Below are positions 1-10,966 of a stretch of DNA of 64,000 bases, in pieces. The notes under the pieces were generated by a model. It was given only the letters and a program-made list of their open reading frames with translations. It had not been told where the DNA came from and searched no databases. Positions within the stretch are counted from its first letter, which is position 1, and each line of letters starts with the position of its first letter. Source of the stretch: Longimicrobium sp. (lineage in GTDB: Bacteria > Gemmatimonadota > Gemmatimonadetes > Longimicrobiales > Longimicrobiaceae); NCBI GenBank assembly GCA_036389135.1, contig DASVQP010000077.1, positions 1 to 64,000 on the forward strand, written 5' to 3'. The translations under genes and the position numbers were made by a program.

Positions 1-291
1 GTTGAAGGTCTGGAAGACGAAGCCGATCTCGCGGTTGCGGATGCGAGCCAGGTCGTCGTCCTTCATCCCCGCCACGGGCTGGCCGTTGAGCACGTAGTCG
101 CCGGCGCTCGGCGTGTCCAGGCAGCCGATCAGGTTCATGAAGGTGGACTTGCCCGAGCCGGACGGGCCCATGATGGCCACGTACTCGTTGCGCTCGATGG
201 TCAGGTCCACCCCGCGCAGCGCGCGCACCGTCTCCGCGCCCATGCGGTACTCCTTGCGCAGCCCCTGCACCCGGATCAGCGCCGGGGTCAT
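1..291 (-). CDS. MacB-type ABC transporter ATP-binding protein, 3' part outside window
   Basis: Only about the first 97 residues are present; the gene runs off the left edge. The visible part has a beta-strand start, a Walker A motif (GPSGSGKST) and reaches the Q-loop (VFQTFN) at the edge, as in MacB/LolD-type ATPases that power tripartite efflux or lipoprotein-type mechanotransmission. Its ATG overlaps the stop of the upstream periplasmic adaptor (ATGA), so the two are translationally coupled. By neighbourhood it is the energising subunit of a TolC/MacA-like/MacB-like pump. Permease part and signature motif are not visible. Confidence 0.9.
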   Translation of the reverse strand, partial: MTPALIRVQGLRKEYRMGAETVRALRGVDLTIERNEYVAIMGPSGSGKSTFMNLIGCLDTPSAGDYVLNGQPVAGMKDDDLARIRNREIGFVFQTFN

Positions 292-1481
292 TTCCGCACC
301 GCCCCGGGAACCTCGGAGCGCACCACGTCGCCGGGCTGCAGCGAGCGCACGGACTCGTAGGGCCCCGCCACCACCACGTCGCCCGCGCGCAGGCCGCTCT
401 TCACCTCGAAGTGCTGCTCCCCCGTGATCCCCACCTGCACCGGGGCGAAGACCGCCTGGTTGTCGCGCACCACCCACACCCCTTCGGCGCCGCGGGTGCG
501 GCCCACCGGACCGCCCCCCGGCCCGCGCACGGTGAGCGCCAGGATGGGCACGGCCAGCACGCCCCTCCGCTCCTCCACCGCCACGTCGGCGCTGGCGGAG
601 AGCTCCGGGCGCAGCCCCTCGGGGGGACGGTCGAGCGCGATCACCACGCGGAAGCCGGCGGACTCCTGCGCCCCGCCGCGCAGCGCGCTGTTGGCGATGC
701 GCACCACCCGCCCGGGGAAGGCGCGGCGCGTGTAGGCGTCGATCCGCACCAGCGCGCGGTCGCCCACCGACACGTCGGGGACGTCGGTCTCGTCGATGAC
801 GACGTGCGCCTCCATCTCCGACAGGTCGGCGATGGTCAGGAGCTGCGAGCCGGGGCCGTTCATCGCCATCGCCGTCTCACCCTCCTGGATGTTGACGCGC
901 GTCACGCGGCCGCTCATGGGAGCCACGATCGTGGCCTTCGCCAGCGCGTCGCGCGCCTCCGTGAGGGCGGCGCGCGCCTGGTCCACGGTGAAGCGGGCCC
1001 CGCGCGCCTGCGACGCCGCGCCCTGCACCTGCGCCCGCGCGCGCTCCGTCTCCGCCTCGCTCACGAAGCCGCCGCCGCCCGCCACCGCCTGCAGCCGGCC
1101 CAGCTCGCGCTCGGCGTACACCTGGTTGGCCGCCGCCTGCTCCGCCGACGACTCCGTCTGCGACAGCCCCGCCTGGGCGCGCACCAGCGCGGCGTGGAAG
1201 CGGGCGGGGTCGATGGTCACCAGCAGGTCGCCCTGGTTCACCCAGTCCCCCTCCTGCACCGCCAGCCGCGTCACGCGCCCGGATACGTCGGTGGAGACGT
1301 CCACCTTGCGCTTGGGCTCGATGCGGCCGCTCCCCGGCACGGTGGAGACCAGGTTGCGTGCGGCCACGGGCTCGGTGTGCACCGCCACCCCCTCCTCGGG
1401 GTCCGAGGCGGCGGAGACGACGACGACCAGCATGACGACGAGGCCGGCGGAGACGAGGGTGGCGATCTTGCGCTTGCGCAT
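288..1481 (-). CDS. MacA/HlyD-type periplasmic adaptor subunit
   Basis: 397 residues. A single N-terminal membrane anchor (about residues 6-24, preceded by RKRK) is followed by a barrel-sandwich/lipoyl half ([16 protein letters not shown]), an Ala/Gln-rich coiled-coil hairpin (about 95-165), the second lipoyl half ([18 protein letters not shown]) and a C-terminal beta-barrel and membrane-proximal domain. This is the usual order for membrane-fusion proteins joining an inner-membrane transporter to TolC. The ATG at 1481 was chosen because the membrane anchor begins there; the same reading frame is open far upstream but lacks coding character. It lies 23 bases after the TolC gene and overlaps the ABC ATPase start. 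Confidence 0.92.
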   Translation of the reverse strand: MRKRKIATLVSAGLVVMLVVVVSAASDPEEGVAVHTEPVAARNLVSTVPGSGRIEPKRKVDVSTDVSGRVTRLAVQEGDWVNQGDLLVTIDPARFHAALVRAQAGLSQTESSAEQAAANQVYAERELGRLQAVAGGGGFVSEAETERARAQVQGAASQARGARFTVDQARAALTEARDALAKATIVAPMSGRVTRVNIQEGETAMAMNGPGSQLLTIADLSEMEAHVVIDETDVPDVSVGDRALVRIDAYTRRAFPGRVVRIANSALRGGAQESAGFRVVIALDRPPEGLRPELSASADVAVEERRGVLAVPILALTVRGPGGGPVGRTRGAEGVWVVRDNQAVFAPVQVGITGEQHFEVKSGLRAGDVVVAGPYESVRSLQPGDVVRSEVPGAVRK

Positions 1482-1504
1482 ATGGAAAGTCCCGGGACGT
1501 GGGT

Positions 1505-2941
1505 TCAGCGAAGGGGGGTGCCGACCAGCGCCTGCAGCTCCGCCAGGCTCAGGTGGAACGCGTACACGGCGTCGATCTCGTCCAGCTCGGCCTGGCCCAG
1601 CCGGGTCTGCGCGTCGGTGAGCAGCAGGATGCTCCCGCTGCCCATCCGCATCCGTTGCTCGGCCAGGCGCACCTCCTCGGTGGCCAGCCCGCGGACCGTC
1701 TCGTGCGCGCGGGCCAGCTCGTACGAGGCGCGCAGGTTGGTGGCGGCGGTGGCCACCTCGGCGTACACCCTCACCTGCTCGGCGCGGCGGCGCAGCGAGG
1801 CGTCTTCCAGCGCGGCGCGGCTGCGCTCCATGCTCGCCCGCCGGGCGAAGCCCTGGAACACGGGAACGGAGAGCGTGAGCGCGGCGTTCACCGGCTGCCG
1901 GTTGTAGTTGAACGGGTAGCCGTCGTTCTCGCTCAGCACCCGCTCGCGGATGGCGGCCTCCTGCTCGGGCGTGGCGCCGCGCCCCAGCCGCTGCTGGATG
2001 AGCGCTTCCACGTCGCCCGAGCGCTGGATCCACCCGTGCGCGTTCACGGAGAAGGAGAGCGTGGGCAGGGAGGCGGCGCGGGCCAGCGTGGTGCGGGCGC
2101 GCGCGGTGCCCACGGCCAGCTCGGCCGTGTTCAGCGACGGGTTGCCGGCAAGGGCCCTCTGCACCAGCTCCTCGTCCGTCCACTTCGGCTCGAACAGGGC
2201 GAAGGTGGAGGTCAGCTCCACCTCGGGGTCCATCATCACCCCCGTCACGCGGCCCAGCGCCAGCACCTCGGTGCGCAGGGTGCGGCGGGCCTGCATGCGG
2301 CGGATCTCGGACTGGCTCAGCTGCACCTGCGCGCGGGTGCGGTCCAGCGGGCTGGTGAGCCCCGCGGCGGCCTGGGCGTTCCCCTGGCGCACGTACTCGC
2401 CGGCGCGCACGATCTCGCGCTCCGCCTGGTGGAGCCGCGCCTGCGCCTGCAGCACCGCCAGGTAGCGTCGCGTCACGTCCGCCTGCACCGTCGCGGCCAT
2501 GCTCACGGCCTGCCCCTCCGCCTCGCGGGTCTCGGCGCGGATCACCCGCGGCTGCAGGAGGCGCGATGCGGTAAGGCCGTACGACGCGCCCACGTTGAAG
2601 CTGGACGAGTACACGGAGGGCTGGTCGCCCAGCGACACCGAGCCGATGCGGCGTTCGCCGCTGGCGGTGTATCCGAGTGAGTTGGAGAGGTTCAGCGTGG
2701 GGAGGAGGTCGCCGTAGGCGGCGCGCAGGGCGGCACCGGCCACGCGGCTGTCGTTGGTGTGCTCGGCGATCGCCGGGTTGTGCTCGCGCGCCAGGGCCGC
2801 CGCCGCTTCCAGCGACAGCGTGCGCGGCCCGGCCGGGATCGCCGGCTGCTGCGCGCCCGCCGCGGCGGTGGCGAGCACGGTCCCCACGGCGGCGATGCAC
2901 ACCGCGCCCTTCCACCCACCGTCGCCAGGATACCTCGGCAT
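1505..2941 (-). CDS. TolC-family outer-membrane efflux protein
   Basis: 478 residues. It starts at an ATG preceded by a GGGGGAAGAG ribosome site, with a cleavable signal peptide (about residues 11-31, ending AAAGAQQ). The mature part shows the duplicated OEP pattern: LSLEAAAALAREHNPAI near the N-terminus, long amphipathic helical stretches rich in Ala, Arg and Glu, and the repeat LNTAELAVGTARA in the second half. TolC proteins form the trimeric outer-membrane channel and periplasmic tunnel. It is first in the TolC, adaptor, ATPase operon and directly downstream of the peptide gene ending at 3163, although a strong hairpin separates them. Confidence 0.92.
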   Translation of the reverse strand: MPRYPGDGGWKGAVCIAAVGTVLATAAAGAQQPAIPAGPRTLSLEAAAALAREHNPAIAEHTNDSRVAGAALRAAYGDLLPTLNLSNSLGYTASGERRIGSVSLGDQPSVYSSSFNVGASYGLTASRLLQPRVIRAETREAEGQAVSMAATVQADVTRRYLAVLQAQARLHQAEREIVRAGEYVRQGNAQAAAGLTSPLDRTRAQVQLSQSEIRRMQARRTLRTEVLALGRVTGVMMDPEVELTSTFALFEPKWTDEELVQRALAGNPSLNTAELAVGTARARTTLARAASLPTLSFSVNAHGWIQRSGDVEALIQQRLGRGATPEQEAAIRERVLSENDGYPFNYNRQPVNAALTLSVPVFQGFARRASMERSRAALEDASLRRRAEQVRVYAEVATAATNLRASYELARAHETVRGLATEEVRLAEQRMRMGSGSILLLTDAQTRLGQAELDEIDAVYAFHLSLAELQALVGTPLR

Positions 2942-3024
2942 TTCTCTTCCCCCGTTTTTTCGGTAACGCCGCTCTCCCCGGATGTGGGGGGCGGAAGCGT
3001 GCGGAGCTCCCTGCGGCCAGCGGT

Positions 3025-3058
3025 TCCGCTGCCGGCCCGCGGACGGGCCGGCAGCGGA
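3025..3058 (-). terminator. Strong hairpin between peptide gene and TolC operon
   Basis: A perfect 15-base-pair stem (3025-3039 with 3044-3058) and a CGGA tetraloop. It lies after the stop of the peptide gene and before the TolC start. No T-tract follows on the minus strand, so it could be a processing or attenuation hairpin instead of a full terminator. Confidence 0.55.
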
Positions 3059-3162
3059 GCTGTGCGTGATGATGCGGATGGCTACTGCCCCGCGTGCCTT
3101 CGGCTGCGGTCCGGCCCGCGCCCGGGGGCGCGGTTCCGGCGGAGGCACGCGGCTCCCCTCAA

Positions 3163-3708
3163 CTAGCAGACGGTCTGGACTTCCTGGTACATCTGGTACT
3201 GCTGCTCCTGCTCGTAGCCACCGCCGCAGCTGCCGCCGCCGCTGCCGTACCACATCTCGGTCTGCTGGAAGTCGTTGTTCTCGACGTAGGTGCTGGAAGC
3301 GTTGTCCGCCTCGTAGTCGGCCTGCGAGTTGTAGTTCTTGACCTCGGCCTCGCTGCCCTCCTGCTTCTCGCCGCCGTCGGTGCTGCTGAAGAGCTCCTCG
3401 AGCCACTCGGTGATCGCCTTGACGATCTCCTGTACGATCACGCCGATGACCTTCTTGATGACCTTCTTGACCCACTTCTTGAACTTCTTCCACAGCCCGT
3501 CACCCTGCACGTCGCTCATCTGCGCGACGGAGAGCTGGGCCACCTCGACGCTCACCGGCGCGGTGGCGAGGGAGGCGAACTGGACCGGGGCTGCGTGCGA
3601 CACGGCGACGGAGGCCGTCGCGGTCGCCGGGGCGCCGGCCGTGGCGGCGACACCGCCACCGACGAGCGCGAACGCGAGAGCCACACTGAGACCAAATTTC
3701 TTGAACAC
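3163..3708 (-). CDS. Sec-exported protein with double-glycine-like motif and cationic amphipathic helix; candidate peptide precursor
   Basis: 181 residues from a GTG with AAGGA five bases upstream; this start gives a clean signal peptide (MFKKF, hydrophobic core, ending about ATAGA at residue 26). A low-complexity Ala/Val stretch follows, then residues 59-70 read LSVAQMSDVQGD, matching the double-glycine leader pattern LSxxELxxIxGG except that the last Gly is Asp. Immediately after comes GLWKKFKKWVKKVIKKVIG, continuing to about residue 107: a strongly basic amphipathic helix that becomes acidic at its end. The C-terminus (about 108-181) is acidic and rich in Gln, Tyr and Gly, with two cysteines (161, 181). 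No family is recognised. The upstream gene is a C39 peptidase, the class that cuts such leaders, and TolC/adaptor/ABC genes lie downstream. A bacteriocin-like or signalling role is inferred. Confidence 0.75.
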   Translation of the reverse strand: MFKKFGLSVALAFALVGGGVAATAGAPATATASVAVSHAAPVQFASLATAPVSVEVAQLSVAQMSDVQGDGLWKKFKKWVKKVIKKVIGVIVQEIVKAITEWLEELFSSTDGGEKQEGSEAEVKNYNSQADYEADNASSTYVENNDFQQTEMWYGSGGGSCGGGYEQEQQYQMYQEVQTVC

Positions 3709-4274
3709 GGCTGTCCTTGAGAATTGCGTCTGAAAGTGAACATCAGGACACTTCGGTACGACCCACCGCAGCAGCACCACGCAGTACATCGGTACTCGAC
3801 CTTCTCCGGCCACGCAGCGGGCCGGACTGCCTCCCGGGTAGGGGGGTTCCAGGGCGCGGCTTGCGCCGCGGCGATACGCACCCCGGCCGGCGTGGGCGCA
3901 ACGAGGCGCCTGCACCACACCGAGCCACGAGCTCTGTTTTGTTCAGGAGATCAGCACGCTTCGCCGGAGGAGGGGAGATCCCGCAGGATCCCGGGCGATG
4001 CGGGCGGGGCGGATCGAGCCCCGGCCACTGAGCGCGTGCTTTACGTCAACGAGAGTACGTTCGGTACGTAGGGTGGCGATCTAATCCTGCTAACAGACAA
4101 CGAAGCTGGGCGGTCTCAATCCCGGCTCGGCCGGGAAGAGCGCTGCCTGGGGCGGGTCATTTTGTCAGCGGGGTACGATCAGAGGATACATCTGCCGCAA
4201 AGTTCAGTCAACCAGTTATATCGGGAAATATGCGTCAAGCTGAGGAATGTGGAGCCCCGTGTTTCCGGACCTAT
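3709..4274. other. 566-base intergenic region
   Basis: No convincing gene. It holds the ribosome site of the peptide gene (near 3715) and presumably its promoter. A small perfect hairpin (4121-4135, six-base-pair stem, TCG loop) lies about 140 bases beyond the end of the C39 gene and has no T-tract. Base composition is lower in G+C than in the flanking genes around 4030-4250. Confidence 0.5.
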
Positions 4275-4808
4275 TCAGCTGCCGAAGACGAGCACGTTTC
4301 CCGTCCAGAGCCGGGCGAAATCCGCCGCCGGCAGAACGACGCGGCCGATCCCGGGGTCGCGCACATGCACCGTGCCGTCCGGCAGAACGCGGTCCACCAC
4401 CACGTAATGGTCTTCGAAGTGGGCCACCGCGGGGAGCGGAGCGCGGGCGAGCGCCCGCATGTCCATCCGCCACCCCTGCGCCGCGAGCCCGTGCCGCGCC
4501 GCGATGCCCTGCATCTCTAGGAGGGACAGCCCCTCGCCCCGCTCCAGCACGCCGCGCCGCTCCCCTTCGAGCTCCGCGCGCCGCTGGTGGTGCTTCATCA
4601 CCATGGAGAGCGCCGCGATCCCGCAGTCCGACTCGCCGCGCTGCATCTCCACCCCTTCCCTGCCCTCGTAATCGCCGCCGTACCACCACGCGACCGCCAC
4701 GGACACCGGCACCGGCGTGGGGGAGCGGCTGGCCCACGTCCCCGTGGCCGCCGCACCCGCAAGCGCCGCGAACGACAGCACCATCCACCTGCTGCCGATC
4801 TTGCGCAC
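4275..4808 (-). CDS. Stand-alone C39-family cysteine peptidase, membrane-anchored or secreted
   Basis: 177 residues from a GTG with GGAG five bases upstream. An N-terminal hydrophobic segment (about 9-26) is followed by a single C39 domain. The complete catalytic set is visible: oxyanion Gln56, Cys62 in ESDCGIAAL, His134 in FEDHYVVVD and Asp151 in VRDPGIG. C39 peptidases remove double-glycine leader peptides; most are fused to ABC exporters, but this one has no transporter domains and should act on the periplasmic face. The next gene on the same strand encodes a secreted protein carrying a matching leader-like motif, its most likely substrate. The substrate link is inferred. Confidence 0.88.
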   Translation of the reverse strand: MRKIGSRWMVLSFAALAGAAATGTWASRSPTPVPVSVAVAWWYGGDYEGREGVEMQRGESDCGIAALSMVMKHHQRRAELEGERRGVLERGEGLSLLEMQGIAARHGLAAQGWRMDMRALARAPLPAVAHFEDHYVVVDRVLPDGTVHVRDPGIGRVVLPAADFARLWTGNVLVFGS

Positions 4809-5069
4809 CGATCTCCGGGGTTGTGAAACGAAGGTGATCCGATGCCGTGAGAGCTAGCGCCCCCCACGGTTCCCGTCAACCTTATGTTTGTTCCTGCGGA
4901 TGCGAAAAACCTTGTCGTGTTTCAAGATGTGTGCAAAGACGCAAAGAGAGTGCAAAAGAGAACGCAATGTTCACTCTGTCTTCTTCGTATGATCACCGCA
5001 CCGCGCATGCCCGTTGGCCCCGCGCCGGCCACGGGAGGGGGCCGCGAGGAACGAGCGGGGGTGAGGGCC

Positions 5070-6029
5070 TCACAGCTTCCGCAGCCGCACCCGCTCCACC
5101 CGGTGGTCCTTGCCCTTCTGCAGGATCAGCCGCGCGCGGTCGCGGGTGGGGAGGACGTTCTCGCGCAGGTTCACGGCGTTGATGGTGGCCCACACCTCGC
5201 GCGCGAATGCGATCGACTCGTCGTCGGACATCCCGATGGCGTAGCGGTGGAAGAAGGAGGTGGGATCGCGGAACGCCGTCTCGCGCAGCCGCTGAAAGCG
5301 CTGGATGTACCACGTCTCCAGGTGGCGCTCGCTGGCGTCGATGTAGATGGAGAAGTCCAGGAAGTCGGATACGAAGAGCCGCGCCGGCCGCTCCGGCTGC
5401 GGCGCGCCCGTCTGCAGGATGTTGAGCCCCTCCACGATCAGGATGTCCGGCCGCCGCACCACCAGCTCCTGGCCGGCGACGATGTCGTAGATCAGGTGCG
5501 AGTACACCGGCGCGCGCGCCTCCTCTGCCCCGCCCTTGATCTCGGCCAGAAAGCGGATCAGCCGGCGCACGTCGTAGCTCTCGGGGAAGCCCTTGCGGTG
5601 CATGATCCCCCGCGCCTGCAGCACCCCGTTGGGATACAGGAAGCCGTCCGTCGTCACCAGGTCCACCTTGGGATGGTCTGGCCAGCGCGCCAGCAGCGCC
5701 TGCAGGATGCGCGATGTGGTGCTCTTTCCCCCCGCCACGCTGCCCGCCACCCCGATCACGTACGGCACCCGCGCCGCAGGGCTCCCCAGAAAGGTGTCGG
5801 TGACGCGGTAGAGCTGCTGCGCCGCCGCCACGTACAGGTTCAGCAGGCGCGAGAGCGGGAGGTAGATGTCCGCCACCTCCTCCAGCGACACGTGGCCGTC
5901 CACGCCGCGCAGGGCGTCCAGCTCGGCCTCGGAAAGGGTGAGCGGGGTGGCGCCGCGCAGCCGCGCCCACTCGCCGCGGCGGAACTCGGCGTACGGGGAA
6001 AGCTCGCTGCCGGGGGAAGGTCTTGCCAT
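5070..6029 (-). CDS. coaA: Type I pantothenate kinase
   Basis: 319 residues, close to E. coli CoaA in length and colinear with it. It phosphorylates pantothenate with ATP, the first step of coenzyme A synthesis, in the cytosol. Recognisable blocks are [29 protein letters not shown], the P-loop GSVAGGKST (residues 96-104), [28 protein letters not shown] and the closing [13 protein letters not shown]. The ATG at 6029 was chosen because [13 protein letters not shown] aligns with the family start; the frame is open 20 codons further up. Downstream is an unannotated 260-base gap before the C39 gene. Confidence 0.97.
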   Translation of the reverse strand: MARPSPGSELSPYAEFRRGEWARLRGATPLTLSEAELDALRGVDGHVSLEEVADIYLPLSRLLNLYVAAAQQLYRVTDTFLGSPAARVPYVIGVAGSVAGGKSTTSRILQALLARWPDHPKVDLVTTDGFLYPNGVLQARGIMHRKGFPESYDVRRLIRFLAEIKGGAEEARAPVYSHLIYDIVAGQELVVRRPDILIVEGLNILQTGAPQPERPARLFVSDFLDFSIYIDASERHLETWYIQRFQRLRETAFRDPTSFFHRYAIGMSDDESIAFAREVWATINAVNLRENVLPTRDRARLILQKGKDHRVERVRLRKL

Positions 6030-6052
6030 CCGGATCGCTGGAGTGCGGTGGG

Positions 6053-6087
6053 AAAAACGCCGGCCCGCCGTGGTCGGGCGGGCCGGC
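6053..6087 (-). terminator. Rho-independent terminator after the DUF3667 gene
   Basis: An 11-base-pair G+C stem (6059-6069 with 6077-6087) followed on the minus strand by five T residues (6053-6057). It ends the MliC/DUF3667 transcript just before the coaA start. Confidence 0.8.
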
Positions 6088-6123
6088 ATCAGCTTACCGC
6101 GCGCGGCGCCCGCGGAACAGTGC

Positions 6124-6957
6124 CTACAGGGCGTAGAACGTCGCCAGGAAGAGGACGAAGCGGTAGACGGTGAGCACGGCCAGCGTCCCCACGGAAAGGA
6201 CGGCCGCCTTGCCGATCGCCAGCGCGCGGCCGTGGCCGTACGCCGTGCGCAGCGCCAGCGCCAGGTAGACCCCCCAGAACAACCCCGGCCCCGCCGCGTC
6301 TGCGATCATGCTGGCGGCCTCCGCGCTCGCCCCGGCGCTGTAGGCAAAGCGGGCCAGCATGCTCAGCGCCAGCACTACGGGGGGCATCAGGAGGAGCATG
6401 AAGGCGATGGCGTGCGTGGCGAACACGAGGTGCTCCACGAAGAAGCGCCGCGGACGCCAGAAGACCATCGTCACCAGGAGCGCGAAGATGGGCACCAGCA
6501 GAAAGGCCAGCGACCGCGCGTGGGCATCCACGGCGGCGTCGAAGATCGCGCGATACGCCTCCAGCCCCATCCCGCGCCGCGCCACCTCGGCGGTCACCCA
6601 CGGCTCCACCAGGGGGCTGTAGGGAGTCTGGCTCAGGTGGATCGCCAGCGGCGAGTTGAGGCCGTTGAAGCCGATCAGCGGCTGGGTGAAGAAAAAGAAG
6701 ACGCTGCAGAAGAGGAGGATCTGCTGCGGCCGCAGGTACTCGTCCCGGCGCGGCGAGAAGTACGCCGCGGTCAGCTCTCCCGGCCGCACCAGGAGCGCGC
6801 GGAACGAGCGCACGAAGCGCGAGTCCGCGTTCGTAACCACTTCAAAGAACTCCACCAGGTAACGGCGGAGCGAATAGTCCGTGGGTTCGGGCGGGGGCGT
6901 GTCCGGGCGGGGCGCGTTCAGCGGCTCAGGGCGGTTGGTGTCAGGTGGAGCAGCCAT
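6124..6957 (-). CDS. DUF3667-type multi-spanning membrane protein
   Basis: 277 residues. A Pro-rich cytosolic N-terminus is followed by the DUF3667-like region ([29 protein letters not shown], about 50-78) and then five or so hydrophobic segments (about 80-95, 155-170, 180-210, 228-245, 250-270). The function of the family is unknown. The gene overlaps the end of the upstream MliC-like lipoprotein gene by 17 bases and is followed by a rho-independent terminator, so the two form a bicistronic unit. Confidence 0.8.
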   Translation of the reverse strand: MAAPPDTNRPEPLNAPRPDTPPPEPTDYSLRRYLVEFFEVVTNADSRFVRSFRALLVRPGELTAAYFSPRRDEYLRPQQILLFCSVFFFFTQPLIGFNGLNSPLAIHLSQTPYSPLVEPWVTAEVARRGMGLEAYRAIFDAAVDAHARSLAFLLVPIFALLVTMVFWRPRRFFVEHLVFATHAIAFMLLLMPPVVLALSMLARFAYSAGASAEAASMIADAAGPGLFWGVYLALALRTAYGHGRALAIGKAAVLSVGTLAVLTVYRFVLFLATFYAL

Positions 6958-7240
6958 GGTACACGCGCTTCCCGTTCCGCTCCAGCGTGGCGGAGTCCGC
7001 GTTCACTTCGAAGCGCATCCCCCCCGCTTCGTAGCTGTCGCCGGTGCCGGCGCGCACCTGCGTGAGCGTCACCTTCTCCGTCTCGTCGGGAAGGAGGAGG
7101 CGCACGCCGCGGTCCTGGAACCACGCGGTGATGCGGGCACCGCCTTCGCAGGTGAAGGTGACCTCGTTCTGCCGCGAATCTTTGGCGTTGGTGCATGCGG
7201 CCAGCAGCGGCACGCACACTACGATCCATCGAGCACTCAC
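6941..7240 (-). CDS. MliC-like lipoprotein (putative lysozyme inhibitor)
   Basis: 99 residues from a GTG with GGGAGGA upstream. A short lipoprotein signal ends in the lipobox LLAAC, so the protein should be lipidated. The mature part fits the MliC/PliC beta-barrel: VTFTCEGGARITAWF, VRLLLPDETEKVTLTQVRAGTGDSYEAGGMRFEV, ending HGCST with the second cysteine that pairs in this family. MliC proteins bind and inhibit C-type lysozyme in the periplasm. Assignment is by pattern; the inhibitor function is inferred from the family. Confidence 0.8.
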   Translation of the reverse strand: MSARWIVVCVPLLAACTNAKDSRQNEVTFTCEGGARITAWFQDRGVRLLLPDETEKVTLTQVRAGTGDSYEAGGMRFEVNADSATLERNGKRVYHGCST

Positions 7241-7392
7241 TGCGTCCTCCCGGGAAACGGACCCGCCGCCCCGGAGCCGCCGGGGAACCACCTCCCTCCG
7301 GCAAACAGCGAGCCCGCGCGACGACAGTCGCCGGATCGTTACGCACGGAAGCGCCTGGATCGTCGCGCGCGGCGTGGTTCGGCGGACGCCCA

Positions 7393-7531
7393 GGGCACGG
7401 GCAGCCACGTGGGGCGGCCCCTACGGGATCGGTGCGTTGCGCATGGATCGAGGTGGGCGCAAGGGCGGGTGGACACGCAGGGCGGCGATCGAGGTGGAGG
7501 CAAGGGCGGGCGCGATGAATCGCGCCCCTAC
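7393..7531. repeat. Paired palindromic intergenic repeat (GTAGGGGC family), copy 1
   Basis: Two hairpins in the same orientation, read on the minus strand. One (7393-7424) contains GTAGGGGCCGCC and its complement; the other (7508-7531) has arms GGGGCGCGA and TCGCGCCC around TTCA. The bases next to the first, CGCACCGATCCCGTAG on the minus strand, recur at the other copies near 17220, 35138 and 63831. Confidence 0.75.
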
Positions 7532-7628
7532 CGGATCGATGCGTTCCCCGATCCGGAAACACCGCGCGAATCCCCGCGATCTCCCCCCTCTCCCGAAGTC
7601 GGGAGAGGGGGGCCGGGGGGGTGAGGGC

Positions 7629-9616
<1,988 letters not shown>

Positions 9617-9620
<4 letters not shown>

Positions 9621-10966
9621 CCTTGCGCCGCGGGCTCGGTATAGGTGAAGGGGATGACGAGCGAGAAGACCGATCCAGCCCCCGGGGTGCTCTCCACGCC
9701 CAGGTCGCCCCCCAGCAGCACGGCCAGCTTGCGCGAGAGGGGCAGCCCCAGCCCGCTCCCGCGCACCCGCCGTTGCAAGTGGCTCTCCACCTGCGCGAAG
9801 TCGCGAAAGATCCGCTCCCGGTCCTCCGGCGCGATCCCGATTCCCGTGTCCGCCACACGGAACTGGACGGTGCCCTCCCCCGGCCCGCGCGCGGCGGAGA
9901 TCCGCACCTCGCCACGCTCGGTGAACTTGAGGGCGTTGGAGATGAGGTTGCGGAGGATCTGCGCCACCTTGGCCTCGTCGGTGTGCAGCGCGGGGAGCCC
10001 CGGCTCCACCTCCCACGCCAGCGGCGGCGCGGCGGCGTCCATCAGGGGGCGGAGCATGGCGCGCACCGCGTTGTAGACGTCGTCCACCGTGAACGGGGAG
10101 GGACGCACCTTCACCTGCCCCGCGTCCACGCGCGACGCGGCCAGCAGGTCGTCCACCATGTCCAGCAGGTCGCGGGCGGAGCGGCGCACGAACCCCACCT
10201 GCGTCTCCTGCTCGTCGGTGAGCGGGCCGTCGGTGCGGGCCAGCAGGAGGCCGCTCAGCGCCAGGATGGAGTCCAGCGGCGTGCGGAACTCGTGGCTCAT
10301 GTACGACAGGAACTGCGCCTTGAGGTCGTTGGCCTGCCCCAGCTGCTCGGCGCGCTGATCCAGCTCGGCGTACAGCGCCACCACGCCGCGGTTGGTGTCC
10401 TCCAGCTCGCTGTTCAGGCGCTCCAGCTCCTCCTTGCGCTCCTCCAGCGCGGCGAGGGCGCGCAGCACCTCGCGGTTCTGCTCGTGCAGCTCGTGCACGG
10501 GCTCGGGCGGGGCCGCGCGCACGAGATCCGCGGCGATGCGCGCCGCATCCGTCTCGCCCAGCCGCCTGCCGGGGGGCAGCTTCATCGACATCACGACCGT
10601 CGTCCCGCGCCCCTCCGCGGTGTCGATGCGAAAGGTGTCCATCAGCCGCCGCGCCCCCGTGATCCCCGCGCCCAGCCCGGTCGGCGAGGTGTAGCGTCCG
10701 CCCAGCACGTCATCCAGGTGCGGGATGCCGGGGCCCCGGTCCGCCACGCGCACCCCCAGCGAGCCGTCCGCCACGAACAGCTCCATCGAGCCGCCGCCGG
10801 CGTAGCCGTAGGCGTTGCGCGCGATCTCGCTGACGGCGGTGGCGATGCGGGTGGCGTCCTGGCGCTCGAAGCCGGCGCGCTCGGCGGCCTCGCGGGCGCG
10901 GCGGCGGGCGATCACCACGTCCTCCTCGCGCAGCAGCGGCAGCGACAGCAGCGGAAGCTCGCTCAC
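9617..10966 (-). CDS. Histidine kinase with N-terminal RsbT-like ATPase domain (RsbT-HisKA-HATPase)
   Basis: 449 residues from a GTG that overlaps the stop of the upstream gene (GTGA). Residues 1-135 form an RsbT/anti-sigma type HATPase (TAVSEIARNAYGYAGGG, DRGPGIPHLDDVL, GLGAGITGARRLMD). A coiled signalling helix follows (about 165-205, with LNSELEDTNRGVVALYAEL), then a dimerisation domain with the His in YMSHEFRTPLDSIL and a second HATPase_c (NLISNALKF, DTGIGI, GSGLGLPL). The protein thus carries two GHKL ATPases, one of stressosome type and one of kinase type. It is one of a paralogous pair with the gene just upstream in the operon. Confidence 0.92.

Noticed and set aside
1482-2915. Upstream in-frame extension of the adaptor gene
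   Set aside because: It overlaps the TolC gene in another frame; composition is shadow-like and the anchor helix begins at 1481.
3717-4071. Open frames on the plus strand upstream of the peptide gene
   Set aside because: No ribosome site, no hydrophobic or domain pattern; they overlap the expected promoter region.
4121-4135. Perfect hairpin as terminator of the C39 gene
   Set aside because: Stem only six base pairs and no T-tract; 140 bases from the stop.
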